From the NCBI GenBank assembly GCA_022842805.1, contig JALHOX010000156.1:1-9741 (forward strand): a stretch of DNA of 9,741 nucleotides, written 5' to 3'. Numbering within the stretch: the stretch's first letter is position 1; each line of letters opens with the position of its first letter. Both the position numbers and the translations under genes were made by a program. A model generated the notes under the pieces. It ran no database searches. It was not told where the DNA came from and saw only the letters and a list, made by a program, of their open reading frames with translations. Source of the DNA: Phycisphaerae bacterium (GTDB lineage: Bacteria > Planctomycetota > Phycisphaerae > UBA1845 > Fen-1342). Positions 1-5,524 of this stretch are shown in pieces.

Positions 1-364
1 CGCTGGTGGCGAAGTTCTGGCGCGTCAGGTTCTGATTCAGAACGCGCTCATACGTGCCCAGGTCCATGTCGCACTCGGTCCCGTCGTCCAGCACGAAAAC
101 TTCGCCGTGCCGAAACGGGTTGAGCGTGCCTGAGTCGATGTTGAGGTAGCCCTCCAGCTTGATCGGAGCGACGACCAGCCCTTTGTCCTGCAGGCACTTC
201 GCCAGCGACGAGCTGAAGATCCCCTTCCCCAGCCCGCTCATCACCGTGCCAAAGACGACCACATAGCGCGTCTTGCCCGGCACATAGCCCGCCGGCGTCG
301 GCAGCTGCGCCTCGGTGTCGCCTGATGTCTCGCGAATGGATTCGAATAGCGAAAAGCTGTCCAT
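1..364 (-). CDS. pyrG: CTP synthase, N-terminal part (cut by window edge)
   Basis: Encodes the first ~121 residues of CTP synthase, the cytosolic enzyme that aminates UTP to CTP using ATP and glutamine. Only the start of the synthetase domain is here; the rest lies left of the window. The P-loop reads GTVMSGLGKG (residues 39-48). It is followed by KLEGYLNIDSGT and by HGEVFVLDDGTECDMDLGTY, which align without gaps to the E. coli protein at an offset of 29 residues. The catalytic-site Lys18 and Asp72 equivalents (K47, D101) are present. Differences from the usual family sequence are GG to GT in the loop and KLDPYIN to KLEGYLN. The chosen ATG gives a 29-residue N-terminal extension and has no clear Shine-Dalgarno; GTG starts at residues 28 or 35 are possible. 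It lies 153 bp downstream of kdsB on the same strand, probably co-transcribed. The family call is secure; the exact start is not. Confidence 0.93.
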   Translation of the reverse strand, partial: MDSFSLFESIRETSGDTEAQLPTPAGYVPGKTRYVVVFGTVMSGLGKGIFSSSLAKCLQDKGLVVAPIKLEGYLNIDSGTLNPFRHGEVFVLDDGTECDMDLGTYERVLNQNLTRQNFATS

Positions 365-517
365 GTCATCCGGCTGCGGTTTGCGTTTTCGGTTGGCGTT
401 TAGTGACCGCCGGGTTAATCAGAACTCCGCGCGAGGAGATTCCGCGAAAAACAGGCGGAAACACGCTCGCACACCAGGGACTCCGAACCGATCCAGTTCG
501 CCGTCTGCTTCGAAATG

Positions 518-1357
518 TTAGCGCGGATCGAGCCGCTTGGAGCGCTCGACAAACCGCGCGTACTGCTCCGGCGTGTCGATTCCGAACGACGCCGAGGCTA
601 CGACTTCGACCGCAATCGCAAACCCATGTTCCAGGGCCCGCAACTGCTCCAGCTTCTCCAACCGCTCCAGCGGCGTGACGGGCAGCGACGCGAACTTCAC
701 AAGGAAGCTCGGCCGATACGCGTACACCCCAAGATGTAGCAGGCAGTTTGCCGAATCCGCCAAGCCGCCTGCGTCTCGATCACATGGTATCAGACTTCTG
801 GAAAAATACAGCGCCCGCGAGGCGACCGACCTCACGAGTTTCACACAATTCGGGTTGCGCGGGTCGTCCGCCGCCGGAAACGCGCACGCCAACGTCCCCA
901 TCGGCGCGTCCCCATCGCTCCTCATGCGGCGAATCAACGCCGACAGGTGCTCCGGATCAATCTCCGGCTCGTCGCCTTGAATGTTCAGAACCAGTTCAAT
1001 CGGGTTTGTTGCCCCGTTTTGTGGGCCCCGCTGTGCAGACCTCTTCCCGCCGACCGCGTCCCCCACCACCGAATCCGCCGAGCCCTCACCGGCTTCCAGA
1101 TTCCGCACCACCTCCGCAATCCGATCCGTCCCGCTCGGATGATCCGGCGAAGTCATCATCCACTGACCGCCGAAACTGCTCACCGCCTCTGCAATCCGCT
1201 GATGATCGGTCGCGACGATCACGCGATCGATCTCGCGACAAAACCGAACGCGCTCATAAACATGCTGCACGAGATACTTCCCGGTCTCCCGCGCCAGCGG
1301 CTTCTCGGGAAACCGCGTGCTCGCGAGCCGGGCAGGAATGACGGCGACAACGCTCAT
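518..1357 (-). CDS. kdsB: 3-deoxy-manno-octulosonate cytidylyltransferase (CMP-Kdo synthetase)
   Basis: Transfers CMP from CTP to Kdo, the activation step before Kdo joins lipid A, in the cytosol. The 279-residue product shows the family motifs in order: IPARLASTRFPEKPLA (7-22, nucleotide binding), IVATDH (47-52), HPSGTDRIAEVV (73-84), NIQGDEP (125-131), NPNCVKLV, ALYFSRSLIPCDRD, HLGVYAY, PLERLEKLEQLRAL and GIDTPEQ near the C-terminus. E. coli KdsB is 248 residues. The excess is a Gly/Ala/Ser-rich insertion at about residues 88-116, just before the NIQGDEP strand. The start was chosen because the conserved fold begins at MSVVAVIPAR; an ATG four codons upstream (1369) is an alternative. No good Shine-Dalgarno is visible. 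It is followed on the same strand by pyrG, which supplies its CTP. It implies an LPS-bearing outer membrane. Confidence 0.95.
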   Translation of the reverse strand: MSVVAVIPARLASTRFPEKPLARETGKYLVQHVYERVRFCREIDRVIVATDHQRIAEAVSSFGGQWMMTSPDHPSGTDRIAEVVRNLEAGEGSADSVVGDAVGGKRSAQRGPQNGATNPIELVLNIQGDEPEIDPEHLSALIRRMRSDGDAPMGTLACAFPAADDPRNPNCVKLVRSVASRALYFSRSLIPCDRDAGGLADSANCLLHLGVYAYRPSFLVKFASLPVTPLERLEKLEQLRALEHGFAIAVEVVASASFGIDTPEQYARFVERSKRLDPR

Positions 1358-1453
1358 GTCCGCCAGCATCGCCGATGGAACGCGGGGACGCCAGCCAGGA
1401 GAAATAGCGATTCCTCTTCGCGCCGCCCCCCTGCCCCAATACCCTCGCCGCCA

Positions 1454-2137
1454 ATGAACCTCGCTGGCAAATTCATCGTCATCGACGGCCCCGACGGCGG
1501 CGGCAAAGGCACCCAGATCAAGCGCCTCGCCGAGCGCATCGCCCGCGAATGCGGCGTCAGCGTCCGCACCACGCGCGACCCCGGCGGCACCGCCATCGGC
1601 GACCGCATCCGCCATGTGCTGCTGGGCTATGACCTCTCGCTGATGGCTCCCAACTGCGAGATGCTCCTGTTCATGGCCAGCCGCGCGCAGCTCGTGGCCG
1701 AGGTCGTCCGCCCCGCCCTCGCCGCCGGACAAACCGTCATCGGCGACCGTTTCATCTCCGCCACCTGCGCCTATCAGGTCGCCGCCGGCGTGCCGCGCGA
1801 AAAGGTGCTCGAGATGGGCAGGCTCGCCGTCGGCGAAACCTGGCCCGACCTCACACTGATCCTCGACGTCCCGCCCGAACTGGGCTTCCAACGCACCGGC
1901 CGCACACCGCAAAAGGCCGCCAAAAAGGTCGTCGGCGGAGACCAGTTGGCCATGTTCGCCGACGCCCATCTCGACGCGATGGAGCGGCGTCCGCTCGACT
2001 TCCATCGCCGCGTGCGCGAGCTGTTTCTGGAGTTGCCCGCGGTCTATCCCAAGCCGATGAAGATCATCGACGCGACGCGCGACGCCGATCGCGTAACCGA
2101 AGACATCTGGAAGGCGCTGCGCGATGTTTTTCCGTGA
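1454..2137 (+). CDS. tmk: thymidylate kinase (dTMP kinase)
   Basis: Phosphorylates dTMP to dTDP with ATP, a required step to dTTP in the cytosol. The 227-residue protein opens directly into the fold: FIVIDG and the P-loop GPDGGGKGTQ (12-21), then RDPGGTAIGDRIR, LLFMASRAQLV, the DRF motif (D98-R99-F100) with SATCAYQ, and LILDVPPELGFQRTGR before the lid. The P-loop lacks the arginine of E. coli-type enzymes, and basic residues lie in the lid (GRTPQKAAKK), as in the Gram-positive-like type. About 20 residues between this point and LDAMERRPLDFHRRV are longer than usual. The ATG is fixed by the P-loop position; the upstream sequence has no evident Shine-Dalgarno. It diverges from kdsB across 96 bp and overlaps holB by 14 bp, a common tmk-holB pairing. 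Third-position GC is very high: 51 of the first 56 codons end in G or C by hand count. Confidence 0.95.
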   Translation: MNLAGKFIVIDGPDGGGKGTQIKRLAERIARECGVSVRTTRDPGGTAIGDRIRHVLLGYDLSLMAPNCEMLLFMASRAQLVAEVVRPALAAGQTVIGDRFISATCAYQVAAGVPREKVLEMGRLAVGETWPDLTLILDVPPELGFQRTGRTPQKAAKKVVGGDQLAMFADAHLDAMERRPLDFHRRVRELFLELPAVYPKPMKIIDATRDADRVTEDIWKALRDVFP

Positions 2138-3326
2138 CATTCGCCATCAGGATCGCGCCATCGGGCTCATCCGCGCCGCACTCGAAAGCGGCCGCATGCC
2201 TCATGCCCTGCTCTTTCACGGGCCCGACGGCGTCGGCAAAGAACTGACCGCCAGCGCTCTGGCCGCGCGACTCCTCTGCAAAACCGCCAACGCCGAGGCC
2301 GGCGGCATGGGACTCTTCGGGGCGGTCACCCCCGGCCTCGAACCCTGCGGCGAATGCGAATCGTGCCGGCTGTTCGCTTCGGGCAATCATCCCGATTTTC
2401 AGCGCGTCACGCGCGGCTTGCGCAAGTTCCACTCCGACCCGACCGTGCGCAAGAGCAAGGGCCTCTTTCTCGTCGTCGACGTCGTACGGCAATTTCTGAT
2501 CGAGCCCGCCTCGCGCCTGCCGACCGTCTCGCCGCGCCGCGTCTTCATCATCCGCGAAGCGGAGCGCATGAACGAAGAGGCGCAAAACGCGCTGCTCAAA
2601 ACGCTCGAAGAGCCGCCCGGCAACGCCTGCCTCATCCTGATCAGCTCGTCGGCCAGCCGCCTGTTGCCGACGATCCGTTCGCGCTGCGCGCAGATCGAGT
2701 TCGCCCGCCTGCCGCGCGGGTTCGTGGTCGAGCAGCTCCGCGCTCTGGCCCGCCTCAACCCCGCCGACGCCGACTGGCTCGCCGACCTCTGCGACGGACG
2801 GCTGGGCGTGGCATTGCAGCGCCATGCAGCAGGATTGCTCGAACAGCGCCCCGCGCTGGCCGAGGCCTGGTCGCTCGCCGACCGCCCCGTCGCATTCGGC
2901 CAATCGCTGCTGGCGGCGGCGAACGAACTCGGCGGCCGCCTCGCCGATCTGGCCGAAGCCGAAGACAACGCGGCCGCAGGCGTTTCGCCGCTCGCGAGCG
3001 CCGCGCCGCCGCGCGGATCATCGACCGGCGACGCAGACACCGCCGACGATGACGCAAGCGACGACGACAGCGACGAGGCGGGCAGCACCGGCAAATCACG
3101 CAGCGGCGGCTCCTCCAAAGCCCCGGCGACCGACATTCAGCGCGACGCGCTGCGCGTCGTCTTCGCCGTCCTGTCCAACGAGCAGCGCGCCCGCCTCCGC
3201 GAAAACCCGAGCGACGCGTTCGACGACGCCGAAGCGGCCATCGCCGCCGTCAGCCGGGCCGAGTGGATGCTCGAGCGAAACGTAGCGCCGCAACTCGTCT
3301 GCGAAGCCCTCGCGGTCGGCGCTTAG
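2124..3326 (+). CDS. holB: DNA polymerase III subunit delta'
   Basis: Clamp-loader subunit of the replicative polymerase, an AAA+ protein that helps load the sliding clamp. The 400-residue product has PHALLFHGPDGVGKEL (P-loop 33-40), the zinc module C52, C75, C78, C81 (CGECESC), RRVFIIREAERMNEEAQNAL and LLKTLEEPPGNACLILIS for Walker B and sensor regions, and LLPTIRSRC with the clamp-loader SRC motif. The helical C-terminal domain is split by an Ala/Gly/Ser/Asp-rich stretch at about residues 283-333, including TADDDASDDDSDEAG. The family usually has no such linker and is nearer 330 residues. The start overlaps the end of tmk and has GGAAGG nine bases upstream (2109-2114), so translation is probably coupled. 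A dnaX-like identity is less likely because the protein is short and sits beside tmk. Confidence 0.93.
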   Translation: MFFRDIRHQDRAIGLIRAALESGRMPHALLFHGPDGVGKELTASALAARLLCKTANAEAGGMGLFGAVTPGLEPCGECESCRLFASGNHPDFQRVTRGLRKFHSDPTVRKSKGLFLVVDVVRQFLIEPASRLPTVSPRRVFIIREAERMNEEAQNALLKTLEEPPGNACLILISSSASRLLPTIRSRCAQIEFARLPRGFVVEQLRALARLNPADADWLADLCDGRLGVALQRHAAGLLEQRPALAEAWSLADRPVAFGQSLLAAANELGGRLADLAEAEDNAAAGVSPLASAAPPRGSSTGDADTADDDASDDDSDEAGSTGKSRSGGSSKAPATDIQRDALRVVFAVLSNEQRARLRENPSDAFDDAEAAIAAVSRAEWMLERNVAPQLVCEALAVGA

Positions 3327-3334
3327 CTTTCGGT

Positions 3335-3403
3335 CCGAGCCGCGCCCTTAGGGAAGCGGCGTTTGAAAAGTCGGAAAACCGCTTCCTTTCGGGCACGGCT
3401 CCG
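3335..3403 (+). terminator. long nested hairpin just after holB; possible terminator or structured RNA
   Basis: Beginning nine bases after the holB stop, outer arms 3335-3347 and 3391-3403 pair at 11 of 13 positions. Inner arms 3352-3359 (GGAAGCGG) and 3379-3386 (CCGCTTCC) pair perfectly around a 19-base A-rich loop. A 4x4 internal loop separates the two stems. There is no T-run after the stem, so it is not a textbook intrinsic terminator. It could end tmk-holB transcription, stabilise the 3' end, or be an unrelated repeat. The pairing is read directly from the sequence; the role is inferred. Confidence 0.55.
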
Positions 3404-3432
3404 ATCACCACCACCAACCCGTGTCAGAGCTC

Positions 3433-3572
3433 TTCACCCCGAAGGGGTGCCGGACTGTAGCCACGGGTGTAGCGCAGGCGGCCAGCCGAAGCGCAACCCG
3501 TGGAAAGTCTGACGCGCGTATCTGCGTCCCGAAGGGCCGCAGGGAGCCTTCCAAATTGCGGGCACATGGCGA
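3433..3572 (+). repeat. interspersed repeat, copy 1 (right-hand partner at 4328-4457)
   Basis: This non-coding stretch contains three short palindromes: CACCCC-GAA-GGGGTG (3435-3449), CCACGGGT...ACCCGTGG (3461-3468 with 3496-3503), and CCCGAAGGG (3528-3536). Its blocks recur at 4328-4457 in the same orientation: gactgtagccac (3453), gtagcgc (3469), gccgaagcgcaa (3485) and ctgcgtcccgaa (3522). First, third and fourth blocks are all offset by exactly 896 bp. From memory, it resembles short palindromic repeats scattered through planctomycete genomes; this was not checked. Copy 1 is the better preserved, since its palindromes are intact. Confidence 0.7.
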
Positions 3573-3581
3573 TTGGCGCTG

Positions 3582-4298
3582 CTACTTCGGCCCGCACTCC
3601 GCCGCGGCCCGTAGCAGCATCGCCAACGGCGAATCTGCCGCAGCGATCAGGTCAATCGACGCGTCGGGATCGTCGTGTGATCCGAACGGTCGTACCAAAA
3701 CGCCGCCGCGAGAGGCTGCCGCCAGCGCGCTGCGATGGAACTCCCAACGAATCGTGTTTCGATTCGGATTCCGCCGGCAACATTCAACGTAATGGTCGAC
3801 GAGAGACTCGGACGTAATCGGACGTTCTCGCGGGAGCAAAAACACCCCGCTGTGTTGGCACTGCGACTTCATGAGCGCCGACAAAAGTCGTTCGATCGGC
3901 AACGGAATCGCAAAGATCGGACATTCGAGGTCTCCCTGTTTCAATGACGCCTCGACAGTGCCCGGCCGCCGTACCTCCGCCCATTCCCACCCCCATAGCG
4001 AGGCTAACAGCCCGAAATGTCGCATCCGGGGCGTCACCGTCAGCCATTGCTCGGCCCCGCCGATCAACCAGGGAGCCAGGCCATGTTCGGATTCGATCGT
4101 TCGAATGGTCGGCACGACGTGAGCGAGCAAGGCTTCGAACGCGGCCGTCCAATCTACTTCGGGTCGTCGATCGCAACACCAACGCGTCGCGCAAAGCCGG
4201 ACGGCGTCTTCGTTTCCCCACACACCGCGCACAAAGAGCGGGTTTGGCAATCCGAGATTGGGTGCGTGATTGACGACGAGTGACATGCGCCGGTGCAT
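3582..4298 (-). CDS. hypothetical protein, unrecognised, between two repeat copies
   Basis: A 238-residue protein that I cannot assign to a family. The ATG at 4298 is chosen because GGGGAG lies seven bases upstream; a second ATG at 4286 is possible. The sequence has no signal peptide or clear membrane segment. It is rich in Trp and Cys (RWCCDRRPEVDW near residue 40, LLASLWGWEWAEV, SQCQHSG, VECCRRNPNRN) and ends LLRAAAECGPK. No catalytic motif stands out. Codon use differs from the neighbours: 20 of the first 56 codons end in A or T, against 5 of 56 in tmk. It stands alone, convergent with holB, and the same repeat flanks it on both sides (ending 10 bp beyond its stop and beginning 30 bp beyond its start). 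This suggests horizontal acquisition or a relaxed accessory gene. The reading frame is well supported by the Shine-Dalgarno and by its length in a frame with plausible protein composition. Confidence 0.7.
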   Translation of the reverse strand: MHRRMSLVVNHAPNLGLPNPLFVRGVWGNEDAVRLCATRWCCDRRPEVDWTAAFEALLAHVVPTIRTIESEHGLAPWLIGGAEQWLTVTPRMRHFGLLASLWGWEWAEVRRPGTVEASLKQGDLECPIFAIPLPIERLLSALMKSQCQHSGVFLLPRERPITSESLVDHYVECCRRNPNRNTIRWEFHRSALAAASRGGVLVRPFGSHDDPDASIDLIAAADSPLAMLLRAAAECGPK

Positions 4299-4327
4299 TG
4301 TATGGCTCCCCGTTCGCCCGCGGTCTG

Positions 4328-4457
4328 CGTTATCCCAATGTGCCGCCCGACTGCAGCCACCCGTAGCGCGCAAGCCAATGGCCGGAGCGCAATATGAAAA
4401 CCCGGGCGATCTCACGCCTGCGTCCCGAACGGCCTTCAGAAACGGGGCCATGTGACG
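4328..4457 (+). repeat. interspersed repeat, copy 2 (degenerate)
   Basis: Matches copy 1 (3433-3572) in the same orientation: gactgcagccac (4349, 11 of 12), gtagcgc (4363), gccggagcgcaa (4381, 11 of 12), ctgcgtcccgaa (4418, 12 of 12), then ccttc (4434) and a cggggccatg tail. Small indels separate the blocks. The palindromes intact in copy 1 (CCACGGGT/ACCCGTGG and CCCGAAGGG) are broken here, so this copy is decayed. It lies just upstream of the minus-strand orphan gene and about 35 bp before the ArsR operator region. Confidence 0.65.
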
Positions 4458-4491
4458 CCCTGCCACCGCCACGCTTCCACCCTCGGCAAAT

Positions 4492-4508
4492 TATTAAACC
4501 ACTAGGTT
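4492..4508 (+). promoter_or_regulatory. ArsR-type operator, distal copy
   Basis: TATTAAACCACTAGGTT carries the AACC-N4-GGTT half-site pair and matches the proximal copy at 4531-4547 in 15 of 17 bases. AT-rich operators with AACC...GGTT symmetry are typical of ArsR regulators paired with AHSA1 genes (known pattern, from memory). The site overlaps the likely -35 region, so binding would block RNA polymerase. It is probably an autoregulatory site. Confidence 0.65.
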
Positions 4509-4534
4509 GCATAATTGCGCCGCCGCGATATATT
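4507..4534 (+). promoter_or_regulatory. putative promoter of the ArsR/AHSA1 operon
   Basis: A -10 box TATATT (4529-4534, five of six consensus bases) lies 16 bp after a weak -35 TTGCAT (4507-4512). Transcription would then start at about 4541, at or beside the ATG at 4542, giving a leaderless mRNA. This stretch is conspicuously AT-rich in a GC-rich region. The -35 matches only three of six bases, so confidence is moderate. Confidence 0.5.
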
Positions 4535-4547
4535 AAACCACATGGTT
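4531..4547 (+). promoter_or_regulatory. ArsR-type operator, proximal copy, overlapping the start codon
   Basis: TATTAAACCACATGGTT contains the near-palindrome AACCACATGGTT, whose ATG (4542-4544) is the start codon of the regulator gene. It repeats the distal site at a 39-bp offset, just under four helical turns, compatible with cooperative binding on one face. It spans the predicted transcription start. Confidence 0.65.
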
Positions 4548-4952
4548 ACAGATCGAGCGCCGCTCCTCGACCGCGTCTTCCACGCCCTCGCCCACCCGGC
4601 CCGACGGTCCATCATCCGTCGCCTCGCCGCCGGCGAGCAAAATCTCAGTGAACTCGCCTCGCCGCTCAAGATGTCTTTTCCCGCCGCATCCAAGCATGTG
4701 CGCGTTTTAGAAGGCGCCCGCCTCGTCCGTCGACGCATCTCAGGCCGTCAGCACATGTGCCGCCTGGAGGCCGAGCCGCTCAAAGAAGTCACGCAATGGA
4801 CCGAGCAATTCCGCGCCCACTGGGAGGCCCGCTTCCAGGCGCTCGACGCGCTGCTCGAAGAAATGAAACCGCAGGATGCGGCCCTCACAAACCCCAGCGC
4901 TCCAACCCCGCGCCGCCGGTCGGCGCCTCGCATCAGAAGGAAAACCTCATGA
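4542..4952 (+). CDS. ArsR-family winged-helix transcriptional regulator
   Basis: A 136-residue DNA-binding repressor. Residues about 8-30 (LLDRVFHALAHPARRSIIRRL) form the first helices. The helix-turn-helix lies at about 34-57 (NLSELASPLKMSFPAASKHV), followed by the wing ARLVRRRISGRQ. A long helix (EVTQWTEQFRAHWEARFQAL) probably mediates dimerisation. The ArsR/SmtB metal-binding Cys motif is absent, as in the subgroup paired with AHSA1/SRPBCC genes. The C-terminus is a Pro/Arg-rich tail. The start at 4542 is chosen because the conserved domain begins directly after it. There is no Shine-Dalgarno, and the promoter geometry predicts a leaderless message; an in-frame TTG at 4515 lies upstream of the probable transcription start. 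Its stop overlaps the next gene's start (ATGA). It probably represses its own operon through the sites at 4492-4508 and 4531-4547. The ligand is unknown. Confidence 0.9.
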   Translation: MVTDRAPLLDRVFHALAHPARRSIIRRLAAGEQNLSELASPLKMSFPAASKHVRVLEGARLVRRRISGRQHMCRLEAEPLKEVTQWTEQFRAHWEARFQALDALLEEMKPQDAALTNPSAPTPRRRSAPRIRRKTS

Positions 4953-5479
4953 TGACCGCAGGATTGCAGGTATCCACCCCGACCGATACGACCATCCGCT
5001 TCACACGCGTCTTCCGCGCGCCGCGACACCTGGTCTGGAACGCCATGACCAAGCCCGACCTCGTGCAACGCTGGATGTTCTGTCCCCCCGATTGGTCCTG
5101 GGGCAAATGCGAGATGGACGTCCGCGTCGGCGGCAAGTTCCGCTGGGAATGGAACGGCCCCAACGGACAAACCGCTCTCTCCATCTGGGGCGACTATCGC
5201 GAGGTCCAGCCCCACTCCCGCATCGTCCACACCGAGCGCATGGAGATGGGCCCCGGCGCCGGCGGCGCGTGCGGCGGAGCAAACGCCCCCGACAGCGCGA
5301 CCCCCGAGCCGTGGGAATTGCTCGCCGCACTAGACCTCCGCGAGCAGAGCGGCACGACCGTGATGACCATGACGCTCACATTCGCATCGAAAGCAGCCCG
5401 AGACGGCGCGCTCGCTTCCGGCATGGAACACGGCATGGAAGCCGGCTACACGCAGCTGGACGCCCAGTTGGCGCAGTGA
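4949..5479 (+). CDS. SRPBCC / AHSA1-domain protein
   Basis: A 176-residue cytosolic protein of the START-like SRPBCC fold (AHSA1, 'activator of Hsp90 ATPase homologue' subfamily), a hydrophobic ligand-binding fold. Characteristic signatures are TRVFRAPRHLVWNAMTKPDL and RWM (19-43), VRVGGKFRWEW, GDYREVQPHSRIVHTERM, and the C-terminal SGTTVMTMTLTFASKAARDG with GMEHGMEAGYTQLDAQL. A Gly/Ala-rich insertion (GPGAGGACGGANAPDS) sits in the loop before the last strands. The start codon overlaps the ArsR stop, and AGAAGG lies eight bases upstream (4935-4940); a second in-frame ATG follows immediately. The ArsR-AHSA1 operon is a widespread pair, often with the SRPBCC protein as a ligand-handling partner. 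The physiological substrate cannot be told from the sequence. Confidence 0.9.
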   Translation: MMTAGLQVSTPTDTTIRFTRVFRAPRHLVWNAMTKPDLVQRWMFCPPDWSWGKCEMDVRVGGKFRWEWNGPNGQTALSIWGDYREVQPHSRIVHTERMEMGPGAGGACGGANAPDSATPEPWELLAALDLREQSGTTVMTMTLTFASKAARDGALASGMEHGMEAGYTQLDAQLAQ

Positions 5480-5494
5480 GCCATCAGATCGTGC

Positions 5495-5524
5495 GGGGAT
5501 TGCGGACACTGCGTCCGCATCCCC
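5495..5524. terminator. shared hairpin terminator between convergent genes
   Basis: GGGGAT-T-GCGGAC (5495-5507) pairs with GTCCGC-ATCCCC (5513-5524) around the loop ACTGC: a 12-bp stem with one bulged T. It lies in the 45-bp gap between the AHSA1 gene (plus) and the protease gene (minus), abutting the protease stop codon. No T-run follows on either strand, so it may act as a bidirectional terminator only in part. The pairing is seen; the function is inferred from position. Confidence 0.6.

Noticed and set aside
440..460. Hairpin TTCCGC-N9-GCGGAA between kdsB and pyrG considered as a terminator
   Set aside because: Only six pairs with a nine-base loop, and on the minus strand no T-run follows. 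It is too weak to call.
1358..2140. Minus-strand open frame running from inside tmk into kdsB, giving a 540-residue product
   Set aside because: The extra N-terminal half is the antisense of tmk. KdsB homology begins at the ATG at 1357, so the extension is not coding.
4960..4975. DTCNPAV encoded antisense to the AHSA1 gene start and also in the 67-residue protein (near 9590)
   Set aside because: About 17 bases match in opposite orientation, but there is no extended similarity. I take it as chance in GC-rich coding DNA.
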